Positions 34,041-45,206 of a stretch of DNA of 64,000 bases are shown here, in pieces. Under the pieces are notes generated by a model that saw only the letters and a program-made list of their open reading frames with translations, did not search any database and was not told where the DNA came from. The position numbers were made by a program, and so were the translations under genes. The DNA comes from Triglochin maritima (lineage: Eukaryota > Streptophyta > Magnoliopsida > Alismatales > Juncaginaceae). The stretch covers positions 20,294,001 through 20,358,000 of the forward strand of contig OY821777.1 of NCBI GenBank assembly GCA_963682175.1, written 5' to 3'. Within the stretch, counting starts at the first letter, position 1, and the number at the start of each line of letters is the position of its first letter.

Positions 34041-34093
34041 AGGTGTGGGGGTATTTGATTGACATCATTTCATGCTTATATCCATTATCTTTC
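34041..34093 (+). repeat. Polypurine tract and truncated 3' LTR of A3
   Basis: AGGTGTGGGGGTATT (34041-34055) is followed by TGATTGACATCATTTC. The LTR breaks off after about 38 bp, and TTCTTGATCTC of the copia LTR takes over at 34091. Confidence 0.83.
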
Positions 34094-34733
34094 TTGATCT
34101 CTTTAAGCTAATTATAACTATATAACTTAACTCAAGTTACATTGTGCACATTATAATTTTGCTTTATCAAGGGGCCCACTAATATCATCACTCAATTAAG
34201 GGGGGAATGATATTCGTTTGACTAGCTATCTTTCAGCACAAGTCATGTTCAACCAACTATTGCCTTTATCACAACACTCATTGATAGCTTTTGACAATAA
34301 TCAAATTAAGCACTTCTTGAGTGAAAAGATATAAGTCTCATATCTTAGGATCCAAGACATAGTAAAACATTAATGACACGAAACACAATTCTATAATATT
34401 TTACTTGTTAGATCTGTTCAATATATAAAAGTAATATTTTCCTCTTTCATATACTCGTGTCGTCAATTATTTGTAGAGCTACAATAATTGATGACCAACA
34501 CGACAATCTTATCTCGGTAATTAATGTTCCATGTTAATTACCATGATTGTGAACAACTTTTGATTTATGTAAACCATTATCTTTTATAGCTCTACGTTTA
34601 AGGACCAATCACCTATTCCTTAACACTTCTAAAAGACGAATACCATAATCAAGGAACAAAATGCTTGCACATCCAATTCATAATAATTGACATATAAAAG
34701 TAAAACTTTTAAAACACAGTCCTTTCGATTACA
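34091..34733 (-). repeat. Truncated 3' LTR of copia E
   Basis: It starts TGTAATCGAAAGG at 34733 in minus orientation and matches 15121 to about 15617 of E2, apart from about 170 bp that E2 lacks. It is cut at 34091 by the junction with A3. Confidence 0.82.
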
Positions 34734-35056
34734 GCTAGACGATGCCTAACTGCGAGGTCACACGACCTCAACATGCCTCACCTCCCTACGACGAGGACCA
34801 CAAAGCCCAGCAAGTGAGTCAAGATCTGGAGGGCTCGTCTCTCCTACTATCGACAGAGTGGGCAACACCGATCAGGCCATGACGGTCGGGACCGAATCAC
34901 TCTCCTAATGTGCCCGAAATCCTTAGGGCCAATGTCTACTTGATTTTAAAATTAGGCTCTTGATTAGTGTGGTTTTTAGGGCGAAGGAAAGGGTGATGAA
35001 ATCCCCCACCTTATCTTATATGGGACAACCCCTCCTTAGTAGCGTTTTGGAGTCCT
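34734..35056 (-). other. Captured 323-bp Athila-like leader segment (E)
   Basis: I find no difference by eye from 14798-15120 (reverse complement), and the same junctions to pol and LTR. About nine differences separate it from the native B leader at 48878-49200. Confidence 0.85.
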
Positions 35057-36927
35057 GGGTTTGGTGAATGGATCAGCTGTGTTGCTATTTGTGTCCACCC
35101 ATAACTGATTTATTTTGCCCTCGTGGATGAAGTCACGTGTGACAAACTACTTACGATCCATGTACTTCACTTTGTGGTGTGATTTGGGATCCTTGATTTG
35201 TGAGATAGATGCACTATTATCGTAAATAGCTCTACTGGTCCCTCGCTCGAGGGAACTACTACAAGCTCTTCAAGGAACTTCTTAATCCACACTCCTTGCT
35301 CGCTTCAGCAACAACCATTACTTCGGAAGCGGGGGTTGAGTCGGCCGTAGTGCTTTGCTTCCAACTACGCTAACTCACAACTCCACCATTTAGAAGGTAG
35401 ACGTATCCTGATTGCGACCTTCTATCGTCGGGATCAGTCATGAAACTTGCATCATAATAGCCCTCGGCTATTAATTCCCTTTGTCCTCCATAAACAAGAA
35501 ACTTATCTTTGGTCCGGTTAAGGTACCTCAGAATATTCTTGACCGCAGTCAAATGCTCAGGACCTGCGTTAGATTGGTGATGACTTGTCACGCTTAGAGC
35601 ATACGAGACATCGGGTCTTGTGCAAGTCATCGCGTACATGATTGATCCTATTGCTGAAGCATAAGGGATATCTTTCATGTACTCTAAGTCTTTACGTGAT
35701 TCAGGACGTTGAGACTTCTTGAGTTGCACACCCATACTCATTGGCACACTGCCCTTTTTGGAGTTGTTCATGTTGAACCTTTCCAAGACCTTGTCAATGT
35801 ATGTAAGTTGACTTAGGCCGATGAGTCTATGAGATCTATCTCTATATATCTTGATTCCCAAGATGTATTGAGCTCACCCATATCTTTCATTGAAAATGCA
35901 AATTTCAATGAACTTCTCGTTTGCTCAAGCAAAGGTATATGATTTCCCATGAAGAGTATGTCATCGACATATAAGATCAAGAACATTATGTGGCTCCCAC
36001 TAACCTTCTTGTATATACAAGGCTCTTCCTTACTTTGGACGAAGTGAATCTTTTTGACTTCTTCGTCAAAGTGCTTGTTCCAACTCCTTGATGCTTGCTT
36101 CAATCCGTAAATGGATCTTTGAAGCTTGCATACTTTCTCGCTATTCTTTGGATCTTCAAAAACCTTGAGGTTGTACCATGTACACATCCTCCTCCAAGTT
36201 CTCATTAAGGAATGCTGTTTTGACATTCATTTGCCATATCTCATAATCATGAAATGCGGAAATAACGAGCATAATCCGAATAGACTTGAACATGGCAACT
36301 GGTGAAAAAGTTTCATCATAGTCAATTCCTTGAACTTGAGTGAAACCTTTTGCTACAAGCCTCGCTTTGTAGGTTGTCAAGTTCCCATCCATGTCCATGT
36401 TACTCTTGAAAACCCATTTATTTTGAATGACCTTTTTCCCTTGAGGAAGGTCAACCAAGTTCCATACTTGATTATCATACATGGATTCTATTTCGGATTC
36501 CATGGCCTTGAACCGTAGTTTGGAGTCCTTTCTTTCTATTGCTTCTTGAAAGGTCGAGGGATTATCGGTATCTAGTACCATGATCTCATGAAGTCCCAAA
36601 TACATATCGGGTTTCTTCCTTCCCCTTGTTGACCTTCTAAGTTCTTTTGGATCTACGTGTACTTCTCGAACTTCTTCCACAATTTCTTGTTAAATTGGTT
36701 CGTGTTCGATTCTCGAACGTACCCTAGGTGGGGAAGATTGCGTTTCTCTCACAATATCCTTCGAGGGTCTCTCACTCACGCTCCCACGAACCAAAGGAAC
36801 CTAGGTTGGGCCTTCATGATCTTGAATGTCCCCATTCATATCATGATCTTGTAGAATATCTTGAGTCTCCTCAAGCACAACTCTACTCCCACTACTTTTT
36901 ATTCTTTCCAGAAATTCCTTTTCTAGA
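35057..36927 (-). pseudogene. Copia reverse transcriptase / RNase H of E
   Basis: The reading begins right of the D insertion (linker with stops), then the frame 36156-36680 covers the RT N-terminus (NKWVFKSNMDMDGNL, ARLVAKGFTQVQGIDYDETF). An extra T near 36167 shifts the frame; 35813-36226 carries YGLKQASRSWN and LYVDDILFMGN. The shared one-base deletion near 35867 moves the rest to 35370-35861, which ends at the shared TAG (35370-35372). From about 36130 leftwards the sequence appears identical to E2. The first ~270 bp of the overlap differ at about ten positions. Confidence 0.87.
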
Positions 36928-36932
36928 AATAC

Positions 36933-37315
36933 TGTTAGTTTATAATGATCTACAGGTTCAGGAGTACCTTTCTTGGAGAGAACCTATGGCAGCGGAAGGG
37001 ATCGGCAATCACCGCACGGAATCCTCTGGAGCACCGGTCGGTCTTCTACTCTCTTGGAGAAGAAGCACGAGTCCACAACCCAAGAGTCCACGGATTGACT
37101 TGGTGGAGGTGGAGGGACGAATGGGAGAGAGAGAGAGAGAGGTGGCGGCTAGGGTTGGTGGGGCTAGGGTTTGCACACATGAACATCCATCCAATGGGAG
37201 GCTTCCCTCCTTATATAGATGGCCCCTCCCGAAACCCTAATGTATAGTCCAATAGGGACGTGCCATGTGTCAGTGCTTTGGGCAAATAGCTTATTAATCC
37301 CAGATTAATCCAATA
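36933..37315 (-). repeat. 3' LTR of D (383 bp)
   Basis: The plus strand starts TGTTAG and ends CCAATA. A minus-strand TATA box, CTATATAAGG, is at 37209-37218 and a (GA)n tract near 37128-37140. A polypurine tract (AAGTTGGAGA on the minus strand) flanks it at 37316-37325. Confidence 0.92.
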
Positions 37316-38549
37316 TCTCCAACTTGCACAACATCACGATATATCCCCAACACATAACTATTTATCCCTGATACATACAATCACAAGATGGCAATATGTC
37401 ACCTCTTTATGTGTCCATGCCACATATGTATATATTCCTGATATATACAACTATTCCTCTCTCCAAGTACGCATCCACAATACGCAAGGCTCTGATCATG
37501 TATCCTCTATACACGATCATCTGTGTCCCCGACACATGCACTCTTCCGATCATACGGACAAATGGGTCGTGCGACCGGTGATGCACCTGCAATTAGGAGT
37601 CTCAAACTAGAAACCTTACTAGAAGGCCAGAATGACAACATCCTCACAAAAATAATAATTAAGTAGTCAAATGCACATCAATGTTCCCCAGGTTTACTCA
37701 GAAACTCACTTGACATGAACGGTATCTCGATCCCTCGGAGAGAATACCTTCTTGTCCTCAAGGTACTTGCTACTGTATACAATACAGTTGGGCCCAACAA
37801 ATACTTTTAGTGCAGTCGAGTCAAACCTTTCCCTTCGCCCCAGACCACCATTACACTCAGAGTTGACTCATTTCCCGAAGATGCCTCTTTAGACCGAATC
37901 TCTCATGGTCATAGATAACATCCAGAAGTAGCCACATCAACTCTTTGCTTCATGGTGTCGTCGAAGGTCACTGAGGGTAACTAATGACAATCAAGTCTTG
38001 GACTCACACAGTGAAGGAGCAGGGATCCATCCTTTCACTTCCCAATGGTCGCTCAACACATGTTGTATGACAAACATGTTATGGTGGATCATATTGTACA
38101 CAACAGTATGTCTCTCTCAACACCATACAAGTCTTAGTTCAGTCGCACCCCCTCTGCGCCTGGCCAGAGCTTCATCATTGTCGCCTTAACACCATACAGG
38201 TGCCACCTGGCACCACATGTGATGCTCGCACTTGGTTTCTACAGGTCACATGAATCGTGGGAACATTCATGTCAATCCTCACCAACATAGAGGACCTCAT
38301 CTTGATTTCTAATCAAGGTGACTATCTGATCATGAACTTCTCTGGATCTATCATGTAAGATCTCTTCATGATTAGTCTCATCTCTGCTCGCTATCAAAAA
38401 GTGCCAGAGGCGAATGCTCGTGTGAGTGAGCATTCTTCAGCCTATTGACAGAATGATATTTTATGCTAGAACAACTACATCAACCAAACAGATATAGTTG
38501 AAAGAAAAAACACAATCACTCATAAAAGGAAGTTAGACATGCCAATACA
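37316..38549 (-). other. 3' untranslated region of D
   Basis: About 1.2 kb lies between the RNase H stop and the LTR. I see no coding domain. It starts with the polypurine tract next to the 3' LTR. Confidence 0.65.
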
Positions 38550-39851
38550 TCAAAGTCTGCGTAAGCCTAAGGACTTCACATGAGACACAAACGAGTCCTT
38601 AGCTATAGCCTTGGTAAGAGGGCCAGCTACCATAAGACTAGTAGACACATGTCTTAACACAACTTCCTTTCTCGCTATGATGTCCTTCACAAAATGATAC
38701 CTAACCTGTATATGTTTGGTCTTTCCATGATATTTGGGGTCTTTCACATAACAAAGGGCAGCCATGCTGTCACAATAGACAACAACAGGCTCATCTGATG
38801 TCTCTACTAGCCCAGTATGTTGTAAGAACCTCCTCAACCAAACTGCCTCCTGTACTGCTGCAGAGCATGCAACATACTCTGCTTCCATAGTCGACAGGGC
38901 TATACAAGTTTGCTTCTTCCTGGACCATGAGATGGCCCCATTAGCCAGCAAGAAAGCATAACCATAGGTAGACTTCCTTTCATCAATGTCTCCAGCCCAA
39001 TCGGCATCAGTATAGCCAATTAGGCGGAGATCTGATGCTTGGTAACACAACATGTAGTTACTCGTTCCTCTGAGGTATCTCATGATTCTCTTGACCGCCT
39101 TCCAGTGCTCTATGCTTGGGCTGGACTGGTAGCGACTCACCATGCCCACAACATAACAAATGTCGGGCCTAGTACACATCATAGCATACATAAGGCTTCC
39201 CACAGCATTGGAGTATGGAACCTTGCTCATTTTGGCCTTCTCTTCAGGAGTCTCAGGATGCTTATCAAGGCTCAAGTACAAACCCTTCTCAACAGGAGTG
39301 TCGATCGGTTTGCATTTCTCCATATGGTATTTCTTCAAGATGTTGTTAATATAAGTCTCTTGAGACAATCCCAGAAGTCTCTTGGACCTATCTCTAACAA
39401 TCTTGACACCAAGGACGTAGCTAGCTTCACCCATGTCCTTCATATCAAACGTGGAGGACAACCACTCTTTAGTGGATTTCAGAAACTCTTTGTTATTGCC
39501 AGCCATGAGTATGTCCTCAACATACAAGGTCAGAATGACAAATTTACCTTTGGATCTCTTAACGTACACACAGTGATCTTCCTCAAGCATAGAGAACGCA
39601 TTCTCTGATATAGTTTGATGGAAGCGAATGTTCCACTGTCTAGACGCTTGTTTTAAGCCATATAAGGACTTATTGTGCTTGCACACTTTGCGCTCTTGTC
39701 CTTTGACTTCGAAACCTTGAGGTTGATCCATATAGATCTCCTCCTCAAGTTCTCCATTGAGAAAAGCAGTCTTTACATCCATTTGGTAAAGCTCTAAGTC
39801 CATCTGAGCTACAATAGCTAGTAGAAGGCGGATGGAGGCAAACCTAACCAT
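38550..39851 (-). CDS. Reverse transcriptase / RNase H of copia D, catalytic-site change
   Basis: This 433-residue frame holds most of RVT_2 (QMDVKTAFLNGELEEEIYM, YGLKQASRQWN) and the copia RNase H. The catalytic box near residue 114 reads LYVEDILMAG instead of YVDD. This replaces the first of the paired metal-binding aspartates with Glu, so activity is doubtful. RNase H motifs GYTDADWAGD (about residue 282), STMEAEYVA (about 323) and YCDSMAAL (about 355) are intact. The N-terminal RT part (39852-40023, [17 protein letters not shown]) is in the same frame but separated by a TGA, so the listed Met is internal. The gene copies RNA into DNA in virus-like particles. Confidence 0.87.
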   Translation of the reverse strand: MVRFASIRLLLAIVAQMDLELYQMDVKTAFLNGELEEEIYMDQPQGFEVKGQERKVCKHNKSLYGLKQASRQWNIRFHQTISENAFSMLEEDHCVYVKRSKGKFVILTLYVEDILMAGNNKEFLKSTKEWLSSTFDMKDMGEASYVLGVKIVRDRSKRLLGLSQETYINNILKKYHMEKCKPIDTPVEKGLYLSLDKHPETPEEKAKMSKVPYSNAVGSLMYAMMCTRPDICYVVGMVSRYQSSPSIEHWKAVKRIMRYLRGTSNYMLCYQASDLRLIGYTDADWAGDIDERKSTYGYAFLLANGAISWSRKKQTCIALSTMEAEYVACSAAVQEAVWLRRFLQHTGLVETSDEPVVVYCDSMAALCYVKDPKYHGKTKHIQVRYHFVKDIIARKEVVLRHVSTSLMVAGPLTKAIAKDSFVSHVKSLGLRRL

Positions 39852-40565
39852 GGGTCAAAATGTTTCCTCAAAATCCACGCCTTCTCTTTTGGTGTAGCCT
39901 TTAGCTACCAGTCTAGCCTTGAATCTATCAATATATCCATCCGCCTTCTCCTTAATCTTGAGGATCCACTTGGCCCCAATGGCATTTCGGTTTGGCGGTA
40001 ACTCGACCAAGTCCCAGACTCGATTAACTTTCATCGACTACAACTCTTCCTTTATAGCTTTTAACCACTCTTTCACATTTTGGACCATCCAAAGCCTCTT
40101 TCAAGGTCTCCGGTTCTTTCTCATCGATTACTGTCACCCCAGATGATTCATAATCAATTTCTTCTTCAGCTATCATGAGGGCCTCTTCCTCTAAGCGAAA
40201 TCGCCTACGAGTAATGAGCCCACGTTTACTTCGACGTAGATGGGTATCTGATTGCTCATCCTCCGTGAGAGCTATCAGATCCTCAGCATTGCTGCTCCCA
40301 CTAGGATTGACTAGTGGAACCTCATGTTCAACTTCCAGATCCTTATCCTGTGGAGTGGCAATGTCCTCATCTTGTTGTTCAAAGAAGTCCTCTAACTCTT
40401 TGATAGCTCCAGCAAGAGTTGGAAAATCATTTTCCAAGAATGTGGCATCCCTAGACTCCAGTTCCGTCCTTCTTTCATTCTCGTCTAACCCGATAAAAAC
40501 ATAACCTTTGGAGAGATCTCTGTATTTTACAAAGATACACTTTTCCCTCTAGGTCCTAGTTTTCC
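39852..40565 (-). pseudogene. Integrase-RT linker of copia D
   Basis: An acidic linker (open frame 40024-40437, rich in Glu and Asp, with LRRSKRG) joins integrase to RT. Frameshifts occur on both sides, and there is a TAG just before the RT start near 40033. Linkers of this kind are poorly conserved, so the call rests on position and the flanking motifs. Confidence 0.7.
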
Positions 40566-41690
40566 TTATCGGTGATTAGTAGATTGAATGTATGTCGCGC
40601 ATCCCCAAGTATGCAGCAGACTAAAATCAGGCTTCCGTCCTGTCCATAACTCATATGGAGTTGAGGGAACCGATTTTGTTGGAACTCTATTGAGGATATA
40701 GGCATCAGTCATTAGAGCATCTCCCCAAAACGAAATTGGCAAGCTCGCATGCGCCATCGTGGATCTAACCATGTCTAGCAACGTTCTATTCTTTCTCTCG
40801 GCAACACCATTTTGCTGAGGAGTATAAGGCATAGTGAGTGGTCTAGATATCCCCTTTTCATCACATAACTCCTTAAACATTATGGAGAGATACTCCCCAC
40901 CTCTGTCCGTTCTGAGAGTTTTTATCTTATTATCCAATTGATTCTCTACCAAGCTCATGAATCTCTTAAAGCATTCTAGAGCTTCTGACTTGTGAGAAAT
41001 AAGATAAATATGACCATATCTAGTGTAGTCATCAATAAATGTGATGAAGTAACTTTGTCCATGTCTAGTACGCACATTCAAAGGTCCACAAATATCCGAG
41101 TGAATTAGTTGTAAAGGAGAAGTAGCCCTAATGGCTTTTCCGAACGGTTTTCTAGTTGCCTTTCCAGCTAGACAAGATTCACAGGTCGACAATTCAAATT
41201 TGGAGCATTCTCCTAATACCCCCTCCATTGCCAACATGTTCATCCGGTCAACACCAATGTGACCTAGTCTAGCATGCCACATAACAGAATCATTATTCAT
41301 GGAACTTTGACTCATAAAGGCACTAGTGTTATGATTGAAATCATAAATTGCGTCCAACACAATAAAACCATCTGAAAGAAAGGCACGTCCATAATAAATG
41401 TTAGCAAGGTATAAACCCATATTATTGTTCTCAAAAACAACTTTAAAACCATGTCTCATCAAAACAACAACAGAAATACTATTTTGCCGTATAGCTGGTG
41501 CATACAACACGTCGTGAAGTAATAAGATCCGGCCACTTCGCAAAGTCACTTTGCATGTGCCAACTCCAAGAAATTCAATGCTAATGTTGTTCGCCATGTT
41601 TATTCGCCTCCCACTTAGAACACTGTGATATTCCACAAAGGCAGAACGATCCTTGTTACGTGGTCCGTGGCACCTGAATCCACAATCCAC
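40566..41690 (-). CDS. Integrase of copia D
   Basis: This 374-residue frame starts in the protease C-part. It carries the GAG_pre-integrase zinc motif ([13 protein letters not shown] about residue 138, CESCLAGK about 170) and the integrase core with all three acidic residues: Asp in HSDICGPL (about 197), Asp in TDRGGEYLS (about 261) and Glu in [10 protein letters not shown] (about 296). The first 15-20 residues are out of frame with the protease box, so a frameshift lies between 41615 and 41690. The frame ends early at 40566. Confidence 0.87.
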   Translation of the reverse strand: MDCGFRCHGPRNKDRSAFVEYHSVLSGRRINMANNISIEFLGVGTCKVTLRSGRILLLHDVLYAPAIRQNSISVVVLMRHGFKVVFENNNMGLYLANIYYGRAFLSDGFIVLDAIYDFNHNTSAFMSQSSMNNDSVMWHARLGHIGVDRMNMLAMEGVLGECSKFELSTCESCLAGKATRKPFGKAIRATSPLQLIHSDICGPLNVRTRHGQSYFITFIDDYTRYGHIYLISHKSEALECFKRFMSLVENQLDNKIKTLRTDRGGEYLSIMFKELCDEKGISRPLTMPYTPQQNGVAERKNRTLLDMVRSTMAHASLPISFWGDALMTDAYILNRVPTKSVPSTPYELWTGRKPDFSLLHTWGCATYIQSTNHR

Positions 41691-41821
41691 ACAGGAGAGT
41701 GATCAGTGAGCATCACAGAACTAGTCACGTTACAATTCAAGGGATTACACACAGTAATTACCTTTTGCTCAGTGCACTCACGAGCAAAATGTCTAGTCTT
41801 TCGGCAGTTAAAACAAGTCAC
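41615..41821 (-). pseudogene. Zinc knuckle and protease start of copia D
   Basis: CFNCRKTRHFAREC fits CX2CX4HX4C, although the usual glycines are lost. It is followed by the aspartic protease box [12 protein letters not shown]. The frame then leaves the protease, which continues in the integrase frame. Confidence 0.8.
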
Positions 41822-41994
41822 ATTAGACTTATCTTTCCCACCTCTGGATCCTCGAGGTCGTTTCTTTCTAGCTTTGTTTTCTGTTTTGTTTTTATTTGCA
41901 CCCTACTTGCCTTTAAAACCTTGAGCTCTATCTCTTTTGCACTTAAAACCTGCACTCCTCCGAGGAGCGCCAGCTTCAGCAGCAAACACTTCAG

Positions 41995-42618
41995 TCAGAG
42001 GGGCTTCCGCAAGCATGCGGTCCTCCTCCGCTCTAGGTGTTTTGCGGCCTGGTCAAATGTCCTGATGTCATCAGCATGAGTCAGATGGACCTTCATATGC
42101 TCCCAACTCTTCGAAGGCAATGATCTGATGAGAGCAGACACTTGCTCCTCATCAGTCTTAGCACGACCACCAGCACTCAGCTCGCTTATCATGTTTGACA
42201 TTGTGGTAATATGCTGCCTCATCGTGTGACCTTGGTGCATTTTATACCCATCAAACATGAGCCCAAGCTGGCGGGCCCTTGTGACGAAGGTCACTCCGTA
42301 CTAAAACTTCACAGCTTCCCACAAGGCCTTTGCAGTTCGCAATTTTTCGAACTGCAGTAACAGATCATCTCGCATCAAACTCAGAATTGTAATGCGAGTA
42401 ATACGGTCTTTCTTTTTCCATGCATTATACACATCTATATTTCTACGATGTTGTGCAGTGTTCCCCTCGTCGGGGGGAGACATAGTTTGGGTTATATTTT
42501 CTAACATGTCCCGATCCTCTAAGAGATACTTAATTTTACGATGCTACAAATCGTAATTTCTTTCATTGAGTTTATCTCCTCGAGTCAGATCAGCGACAAT
42601 GCTTTTGGAAGCAGCCAT
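41995..42618 (-). pseudogene. gag of copia D (UBN2-type), with stops
   Basis: It starts MAASKSIVADL at 42618. A TAG at 42544-42546 replaces a likely Trp. The frame resumes at 42507, stops at 42301-42303 and resumes to 41995 (LIRSLPSKSWEHMKVHL). All parts are in one frame, so the damage is nonsense mutation only. Confidence 0.8.
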
Positions 42619-42659
42619 AAAGAATCTAGGACAAAAACACATAGCGATACATGAGTTCT

Positions 42660-44531
42660 AGCATAAAATACAACGAGCTACAATAGTCATAAAAAAATAA
42701 ACTGACTTAATAGCTATAGCATTCAGACCAAAGGAAAACATAAAGCATTCGATCAAATCCTCATGCAATAGTTAATAAAGCCATTTTACTAATCTATATA
42801 TTGAGCTCCATCATGATTTAGAGACCCCGAAAAATGTTTAAATCATGGCAAATCAGCAAATAAAGAAAGTAGTGCCGCCGGTTGCAAGGTGGTTTACACA
42901 AAACACTTCTACCTTGCAACTCCCACTAGGCATGTAGGTTCCAAAAAAAACGTTTCCTTTCAAAAAAAATTCAATCAAGATCACACAGAAATCGATTGCT
43001 TCATTACTTCCATATCAAGCTAAGGATCCCCCATAGGGATTTAGCCTCTTAGACGGGAACCTGCATGAGCCTTATAGCAATAATGTCGCAATAATAAAAA
43101 TAGAGGAGCCCCTCGTCTCCTTAGGGCAATAAACAGTCCACAGTCCATAATTATTACAGTCCATAAATATTACAGCCCATTGTGATATCTATTGCAAATG
43201 GAAATGAATGTATGAAATTACGCTCAACTCTCAATAAGGCAGTAAATAAAATCAGCAACCATTCATTCCATACAAGCACAATCTTTCCATAGGTTGGCAC
43301 CGACGTATGAAAAAATACCATAAAGTGTGCACCTCTTTCAATCAAGAAGGAAGTTATGCATAAGGAAACAATGCATTTATGGTGCACGAATATTGGCAAA
43401 AAACGTGTTAGGTAATAACAACCAATCTCCACAATAATCATTCTCAAAACAGAATTTTCTTCTTCTTTCCCTAATCAATATAATCATGATAGCACAAAAA
43501 ATTATCCTACTTTGATTAGGAAAGAAAAAATCCAAAATTCTATGGTGGAGAGCAACACATATTTTTGCATCAAAGGAAAGCATTCAAAAATATTTTTAAG
43601 GCAATAAAACTCCAGCCCATAATATCTCCTCAAAATTTTCAGAATTAGCCAATCTTTCCTTAATCAATATAAGCATGCAATCAACAATAATTATGCTACT
43701 TGTATTGGAAAGAAAAATTCAAAATTCTTTGGTGGAGGGTAACACGTATATGCACATATGATGAAAAGGAAATATTTCAAATGAAATGCATGCTATCATT
43801 CCAAAAAAAATCCAAAAAATCCTTAATGAGATTAACATATATGTGCATTCAATCATAAAGGAAATATTTCAAATGAAATGCATGCTATCATTCCAAAAAA
43901 CATATTTCCGAATTATACAATATGGTAACTCAATATTCATGTATGTGCATGATTTTGCAATCAACATCTAATCCTAGATGCATGCACATGAGATGAAAAA
44001 TTACATATACATAAATAAGGCAACAAGCATCTAACCTTAGATGTATGTACAAGAGTTTAGAAAGAAAAAAATGCACAATCAAATCATACAATCCGAAATG
44101 TATGATCACATTATATGATACATGCAATAATTAACTCTTGTAAAATTATAATCATATTTCAAACAACATATATGCGCATATCATCAAGAACAAACAAACT
44201 CTTGCCGCAAGCTTGAAGGATGAAAGAAATATGCGCAACAAACATAGATTAACATGTAACCCTAGGTACATGCATAAAATGAAATCTAAGCTATGCGTAA
44301 GAATGAAATAATGATGAAACTTGTAATACAATTCGCATGTAATGAAATGAATCAAGAAAACATGCGCAAGGGTGAGGAAATATGCCATCAAACCCTCGGC
44401 GCATAATGAAGAGAAAAAAACCCACACATGTATGCGATTTCTCTCAAAAGCTACCGAAATTATTTCAACATATATGAAATAAGAAAGTGCTCAAAAAAAT
44501 TCGGAGGTGACCAAGATGGCTCTGGTACCAA
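42660..44531 (-). other. AT-rich leader of copia D
   Basis: This is a non-coding leader of about 1.9 kb. A block of about 44 bp (core GAAATATTTCAAATGAAATG) occurs twice, at 43765-43808 and 43857-43900. Next to the 5' LTR, 44518-44531 reads TTGGTACCAGAGCC on the minus strand, a primer site for tRNA-iMet with one mismatch. Confidence 0.7.
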
Positions 44532-44910
44532 TGTTAGTTTATAACGATCTACAGGTTCAGGAGTACCTTTCTTGGAGAGAACTTGTGGCAGCGGAAGGGA
44601 TCGGCGATCACCTCACAGAATCCTCTGGAGCACCAGTCGGTCTTCTACTCTCTTGGAGAAGAAGCACGAGTCCACAAGCCAAGAGTCCACGGATTGACTT
44701 GGTGGAGGTGGAGGGACGAATGGGAGAGAGAGAGAGGTAGCGGCTAGGGTTGGTGGGGCTAGGGTTTGCACACATGAACATCCATCCAATGGGAGGCTTC
44801 CCTCCTTATATAGATGGCCCCTCCCGAAACCCTAATGTGTAGTCCAATAGGGACGTGCCATGTGTCAGTGTTTTGGGCAAATAGCTTATTAATCCCAGAT
44901 TAATCCAATA
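44532..44910 (-). repeat. 5' LTR of D (379 bp)
   Basis: It has the same ends as the left copy (TGTTAG and CCAATA). The TATA box is at 44804-44813 (minus strand CTATATAAGG). It is followed by target duplication aatac at 44911-44915. Confidence 0.92.
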
Positions 44911-44915
44911 AATAC

Positions 44916-45206
44916 GACATCCCTCTCTACAATCACTCGATTGGAGGTTATATGCCAAAAGTAGTATCCTCTTGTCGCACGAGGATAACCTATGAAGAAG
45001 CACTTATCTGCTTTTGGTTGAAGTTTGGTCGGCATCAATCTCTTGATGTAGGCCTCACAACCCCAAATCTTGAGAAAATTGAGCTTAGGTGTTTTACCAC
45101 TCCATAGCTCATAAGGCGTTTTCTCTATGGATTTGGATGGAACATTATTTAGTGTGTAAGCCGCAGCTTCTAGTGCGTAACTCCAAAAGTAAAGCGGCAA
45201 TTCAGC
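44916..45206 (-). pseudogene. Integrase C-terminal part of copia E
   Basis: This is the same frame as 45207-47072, read past the TAA at 45207-45209. It shows LYFWSYALEAAAYTLNNVPSKS, TPYELWSGK and IWGCEAYI, typical of the copia integrase C-side. It is broken at 44916 by element D; the continuation lies left of 36933. Confidence 0.83.

Larger units (their letters stand above)
27056..34093 (+). mobile_element. Athila-like gag-protease element A3
   Basis: It has a complete 5' LTR (27056-28292), primer site, leader, one long gag-protease reading frame broken by stops (29500-32469), a non-coding 3' region, a polypurine tract (34041-34055) and only the first ~38 bp of the 3' LTR. Like A1 it has no polymerase or integrase. 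It inserted into the 3' LTR of B. Its 3' LTR is joined to a truncated copia LTR at 34091 with 3-4 bp of shared sequence (ttc), which suggests a deletion by illegitimate recombination. Confidence 0.85.
36933..44910 (-). mobile_element. Complete copia element D (7978 bp)
   Basis: LTRs are at 36933-37315 and 44532-44910, with the perfect target duplication aatac at 36928-36932 and 44911-44915, inside the pol gene of E. The LTRs differ by about eleven substitutions and one 4-bp GA indel by eye (about 97% identity). Order on the minus strand: LTR, primer site, leader, gag, zinc knuckle and protease, integrase, RT, RNase H, polypurine tract, LTR. Every coding segment has a stop or frameshift, so it is now non-autonomous. 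Confidence 0.93.

Noticed and set aside
27056..34093. A3 as the inverted remainder of element B
   Set aside because: A3 has its own complete 5' LTR, primer site and uninterrupted leader, so it is a separate insertion rather than B turned round.
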